Source: Streptomyces sp. NBC_00569
GTDB taxonomy: Bacteria > Actinomycetota > Actinomycetes > Streptomycetales > Streptomycetaceae
Length of the DNA stretch: 64,000 bases
Direction of reading: 5' to 3'
Assembly: GCF_036345255.1 (NCBI RefSeq)
Contig: NZ_CP107783.1
Coordinates: 10,161,001 to 10,225,000, forward strand
A program made the position numbers and the translations under genes. Below, one piece after another: positions 60,577-64,000 of the stretch (position 1 is the first letter of the stretch; every line of letters starts with the position of its first letter). The notes below the pieces were generated by a model. It was not told the DNA's origin. It ran no database searches and was given only the letters and a program-made list of their open reading frames with translations.

Positions 60577-61818
60577 GGTGTTGGCCTCTCTTCAATTCGG
60601 CAGCAATAGCGCACCACCGTGAGTGCAACCGAAGTAGGTGCGCCCGCCCGTTTGTTTATTCCCGCGGCGAGCGGTGGTGTGTCGGCGTAGCGATAGTACG
60701 CATGGGTGAGGGCTTATGTTCCCATCGAGTGATGGTTGCACCCTGCATTCAGGGTTGAATCTCTGTGTAGGGCGGCGTCCCTTTGAGGGCTGGGGCCGAT
60801 GCGGGTGGACCTGGCAGGTTGCACCTGGCCGTTCCGGAGCGAGCAGGCCGTGCGCCGACGATGGCATGCGCCGAGGGGTGGAAGCAGCGGCGTACGTGTC
60901 CTGGCCTTTTGTGCCGGGACTGCGACCTCAGCGACGAATCACGGCACGCGTAAGGGTCTGCTGCACGATCGGGTGGCATCTGAACTGGCTTGCTGTGAGT
61001 ACGTGTACTCAGGCGCGTTGTGGTGGTGCCTCATACCGTTGCGGGATGGCCATGCAATCGATGCGGCAGGCCGCAGGCTCCAACGTAAAGCGCTGCGGCT
61101 ATCTGGTGGGCAGCGCGTTGTTCCGCGTCTGGTTGGTTCTCACGCACGGCTTGCCGCAGTGGGCTCGCTGGTTCCCACTCTGGCTTGGGGCAGTGATGTG
61201 GAATGGGAGGAGCGGCAGAGGCGGAGTCAGCCGCCTACTTCGCCGACGCGGACCGTCGAGGCACTCCCGGACGGCTATGACGCCAGTTGCGACTTCCAGT
61301 TCGTCTCCTGTTCCGGAGCCACAACATGGCAGAAACGGGCGGGCACACCGGTAGGCAGCAGCACGGGAAGTGGTGTGGGCGCCTGGGGGTGTGTCCAGCG
61401 CCGCACAGCCCCGCGCCCGTGCGACGCAGCGCGGGGCCATGCAAGGAACGCCGTTCCTGTCAGGAGCGCTCATGGCGACCGTATGGCCAACACCCCGCCG
61501 ATGCCCGCCGAATTAGGCCGCAAGCCACCGGTTCACGTCCACGGGGCGCTGAACAGGGCGTATTCGAGCAGGTCGGGCTTGGCGTCGGACGGCCAGGTAC
61601 CTGTTGCCGCCAGTTGGCCGCAGGCCGCCTGCATGCCGGGCGAGCGATGGGCTGAGCCACCCCGGGTTCGACACAGCGCGTAGGGTGCCGGTGAATGAGC
61701 AGACGGTGGTGGGCTTTCGGTACGGCGGGGGTGACCGTCGCGGCAGGTCTCGGCGTGCGGTCGTGGACCGGCGGAGACCCGCGAGGAGGTCTTCGGCCCC
61801 CTCGTCACCATCGAGAGG
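60577..61818. other. long stretch with no certain gene
   Basis: About 1.2 kb. The best candidate is a 109-codon frame at 61326-61655 with a GGAG site seven bases before its ATG (MAETGGHTGRQQHGKWCGRL, several Cys), but its composition is not convincing. A start at 61694 (MSRRWWAFGTAGVTVAAGLG) gives one membrane helix and then low-complexity residues. The rest shows nothing. Confidence 0.4.
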
Positions 61819-61852
61819 TCGCCGCGTCGTACTCGTACGTCGTCGTGCGGCC
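61819..61852. repeat. 34-bp piece identical to the RHS gene
   Basis: The bases are identical, in the same plus-strand sense, to 55447-55480 inside the RHS-repeat region. The sequences around it are unrelated. In the gene it encodes the YEYDAASR type of repeat on the minus strand. Confidence 0.8.
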
Positions 61853-62036
61853 TTCACCGGATTACTCCGAGGATGCCCCGGCCTTCAGGCCGGGGAGGAG
61901 TCGGACTCCTGTGGAGCAGGGCAGGGGAAGCTGATTCGCCGGCTGGGCGGATCGGCGTGCTCCCGCTGTGGTGGTGAGGCAGCCCCCGTTGGATCAGAGC
62001 TCTCAACTGTCAGTCCTCCCGGATAGGTTGCTGTTC

Positions 62037-63194
62037 ATGACGAACGCGGCGCAGGAGAAGGCAGGTGTCGGGCATGCCCGCTACACCTTCCGTCTTCGCG
62101 TGTCGTCCACCGCTACTGGCGCTCTCCAAGCGGAATGGGCGCGGTGCCGGTGGTTGTGGAATGAGTGCTGCGCCCGCTCGAAGAGGGCGCACGCCGAGAA
62201 CGAGAAGTGCGGTCCGGCCCGGCTGGACAAGATGCTGACCCAGGCGCGTGCCTGCATGGGCTGGCTGCGCGAGGGCTCCAGCGTTCCTCAGCAGCAGGTG
62301 ATACGCGATTTCGCGAAGTCGCGGGCGAAGGCGCTGAAGGACATCAAGGCCGCTGTGCCGGTGCGGCAGCGGGCCGGGATGCCCAAGTACAAGAAGAAGC
62401 ACCAGGACGACTTGTCGCTGAACTACACCCGGCTGGGTTTTCGGCTCAAGGACGGCCGCCTGCACCTGGCAGGCGGCATCGCCGTGACGGTCGTGTGGTC
62501 GCGTGCCCTTTCCAAGCCACCCTCCAGCGTCCGCGTCTTGCGCGACAGCACCGGAGCTTGGTACGCGTCTTTCGTCGTGGCGAGCATGCCCGAGACACTG
62601 CCGAAAACCGGCCGGGTGATCGGGATCGACTGGGGTGTGAAGGAGACCGCGACCACCACCAGCGACGACCACGACCTTCCTCACCCGCAGCACGGGAAGA
62701 GGGCCGCCCAGCGCTGGGCGCACTATCAGCGGATGATGTCCCGGCGTAAGCCGAAGCGTGGATGCGCCGGATCGAAGGGCTACCGCGAGGCGAAGCGGCA
62801 GACGGCGAAGCTGCACAAGAAGGTGGCCCGGCAGCGTCAGGACACCGCCCGCAAGTGGGCCAAGAAGGTCGTCCGCGACCATGACGGCCTGGCCGTGGAG
62901 GACTTCCGGCCGAAGTTCCTCGCGAAGTCCACCATGGCCAAGAAGGCCGCTGACGCGGCGATCGGCGCGACCAAGACAGCCCTGGCCGAGATGGGCCGTA
63001 AGCACGGCCGGTCCGTGCACCTGGTGCACCCGGCGCACACCACGATGGACTGCGCAGACTGCGGAGCGAGAACCAACCACGCGCTGCCTCTCTCAGAACG
63101 AACGTATACGTGCACCACATGCGGGGTGTCCCGACCCCGGGACAAAAACTCAGCCCGTGTGATGCTCGTCCGGGCTGGTCTCCGTCCCGGCTAG
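62037..63194 (+). CDS. tnpB: RNA-guided nuclease TnpB (IS605 OrfB)
   Basis: A 385-residue protein, full length for TnpB. After the N-terminal wedge/REC-like part (RLRVSSTATGALQAEWARCR, RCRWLWNECCARSKR) come the RuvC residues: Asp198 in RVIGIDWGVKET, Glu288 in DGLAVEDFRPKF and Asp369 in RPRDKNSARVML, with a zinc ribbon Cys339-Cys342 and Cys359-Cys362 (CADCGAR, CTTCGVSRPRD). All catalytic residues are present, so it should be an active omega-RNA-guided DNA nuclease. Without TnpA it depends on a transposase elsewhere. Confidence 0.92.
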   Translation: MTNAAQEKAGVGHARYTFRLRVSSTATGALQAEWARCRWLWNECCARSKRAHAENEKCGPARLDKMLTQARACMGWLREGSSVPQQQVIRDFAKSRAKALKDIKAAVPVRQRAGMPKYKKKHQDDLSLNYTRLGFRLKDGRLHLAGGIAVTVVWSRALSKPPSSVRVLRDSTGAWYASFVVASMPETLPKTGRVIGIDWGVKETATTTSDDHDLPHPQHGKRAAQRWAHYQRMMSRRKPKRGCAGSKGYREAKRQTAKLHKKVARQRQDTARKWAKKVVRDHDGLAVEDFRPKFLAKSTMAKKAADAAIGATKTALAEMGRKHGRSVHLVHPAHTTMDCADCGARTNHALPLSERTYTCTTCGVSRPRDKNSARVMLVRAGLRPG

Positions 63195-63281
63195 TGCTGA
63201 TCGTGTAAGACCTGCATCCCCGCCGGGGATCAGGCGACGTGAGCTAGGAATCCCCCTGATCTACCTGGGGGAGGTTTCAAG
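63195..63281 (+). ncRNA. candidate 3' part of the omega RNA
   Basis: The stretch between the tnpB stop and the element end holds two hairpins and ends in the conserved-type GGGGGAGGTTTCAA. In IS605 elements the omega RNA covers the tnpB 3' end and this region, and its guide is the first 16-20 bases of flanking DNA, here starting GATTCTGCGGGTGCCG. Position is inferred from known systems. Confidence 0.45.
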
Positions 63282-63850
63282 ATTCTGCGGGTGCCGCCCA
63301 CGACGACCAGGCCGAGGACGGCGGCCAGCGCGAGGCCCACCTGCCAGCCGTCCACGCCGAAGGCCAACCGGGCACTGGAGGCAACGTTGTTGGCCTGCAC
63401 ACCGGGCAGGATGAAGCCGTAGGCGACCATCGTCGTCAGGGCCACGGCCGAGGCGAGCCACGGGGCCTTGAGTCCGTACTTGATGTAGTACGGCATGCCG
63501 CCGAGGTCCTCGCCGTGGCCGCGGCGCTTGTAGACCTGCGCGAGGACAGCCTCGCCGTACGCGGCCGTGGCCCCGAGCAGTGCGGCGACCACCATCCACA
63601 GCAGGGCGCCGGGACCGCCGGAGGCGACGGCCGTGGCCACACCCGCGATGGAGCCGACTCCGATGCGGCTGGACAGGGACAGTGCGAGCGTCTGCAGCGA
63701 GGACATGCCGCCCTCACTCGCCTCGCCGGTCCGCAGCTGCCGGATCATGTCCGAGACGCGGCGGAACGGGACGCCCTTGGTGAGCAGCGTGAACAGCACA
63801 CAATTGTTCCCGTCGACCGGGGCCGCCGGGCCGCTGTCGAGCCCTCACCA
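63282..63850 (-). pseudogene. alanine:cation symporter (AGCS family), interrupted by the TnpB element
   Basis: The frame reads VLFTLLTKGVPFRRVSDMIR, SLQTLALSLSSRIGVGSIAG, VATAVASGGPGALLWMVVAA, EAVLAQVYKRRGHGEDLGGM, PYYIKYGLKAPWLASAVALT and VLGLVVVGGTRRI, covering the first 180 or so residues of an AGCS-type carrier (G.G...GVATA...GGPGA.FWM). After RRI it runs into the TnpB transposon's right end. The first membrane helix and start codon are also unclear. The C-terminal half was not found on the far side of the element. Confidence 0.8.
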
Positions 63851-64000
63851 CCGACACCCGTTGACACCCGTCCCTGACGGGCTCACGCGGACGACTCCCG
63901 GCCAAGACACCCCACGAAATCCCAGAAACCCCACGCAGCCCAACCGGCCGGTGCACAACCGCACTTCACCTTCGACCACCACGCCGAGCCCCGGACAACC

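Larger units (their letters stand above)
61876..63281. mobile_element. IS200/IS605-type (IS1341-like) transposon with tnpB only
   Basis: The left end has the hairpin CCCCGGCC-TTCA-GGCCGGGG (61876-61895); the right end has ATCCCC-GCC-GGGGAT (63216-63230) and CCCCC...GGGGG (63252-63271), followed by GAGGTTTCAA at 63271-63280. No TnpA gene is present. The right edge is set by where the interrupted symporter gene resumes (63281/63282). The left edge is less certain. Confidence 0.7.

Noticed and set aside
61326..61655. 109-codon Cys-containing frame with a GGAG site.
   Set aside because: Composition and lack of any recognisable motif make it no better than neighbouring shadow frames; kept only as a mention in the gap entry.

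Overview
The window is high-GC actinobacterial DNA, most probably from a Streptomyces. The codon third positions are strongly G/C, GTG starts are frequent, and the gene families (RheA/Hsp18, RHS with a WXG100-like head, SpoIIE-type PP2C and RsbW-like ATPase domains, F420-dependent oxidoreductases, a PemK-type toxin) are typical of that genus. It looks like an accessory region such as a chromosome arm or a large plasmid: much of it is a graveyard of IS elements and gene fragments between small islands of intact genes. No tRNA, rRNA or replication origin was seen.

Layout. 1-2.3 kb: a PrpF-family gene and a divergent LysR gene share a palindromic operator, followed by a DNA-ligase tail and an IS481 relic. 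2.4-8.9 kb: a small iron-permease-like gene, decayed amidinotransferase, TerC and DJ-1 genes, a truncated membrane protein, a glyoxalase-fold protein, a complete IS5-family element and two transposase relics. 9.1-13.1 kb: an F420-type oxidoreductase pair, then the heat-shock module rheA | operator | hsp18 with DUF2267 remnants. 13.1-16.5 kb: an HxlR-SDR-NTF2 cassette that appears to split an IS110 transposase. 16.8-24.4 kb: IS3 and two IS701 elements around a lone PemK-type toxin, a broken phosphopantetheinyl transferase, a TmrB-like kinase bounded by inverted repeats and a two-gene toxin-antitoxin pair. 24.4-34.5 kb: a lipoprotein, a four-helix copper-binding protein, a glyoxalase-fold protein, an FMN reductase, an intact IS3 element and many fragments.

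34.7-50.8 kb is better preserved: a GlxA-type regulator with a divergent saccharopine-dehydrogenase-like gene, a secreted lytic transglycosylase, an 879-residue fusion of an amino-acid permease with PP2C and histidine-kinase-like ATPase domains, tRNA t6A synthase (Sua5 type), a cold-shock protein beside a CRISPR remnant, an ECF sigma factor coupled to a membrane-anchored propeller protein, a STAS anti-sigma antagonist, and a LysR/cupin pair with a DoxX protein. 51-58.6 kb is an RHS polymorphic-toxin locus bounded by two 197-bp near-identical repeats. 59-64 kb holds two conserved hypothetical genes, a sparse stretch, and a TnpB transposon that interrupts an alanine:cation symporter gene.

How genes may work together (inference): RheA represses hsp18 through the inverted repeat between them; HxlR probably controls the divergent SDR; the permease-PP2C-ATPase fusion has the parts needed to link transport to a partner-switching (STAS/sigma) pathway, and a STAS protein lies about 5 kb away; the RHS protein and its neighbours form a contact-toxin/immunity set. 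The strongest candidates for something new are the permease-phosphatase-ATPase fusion and the repeat-bounded RHS island.
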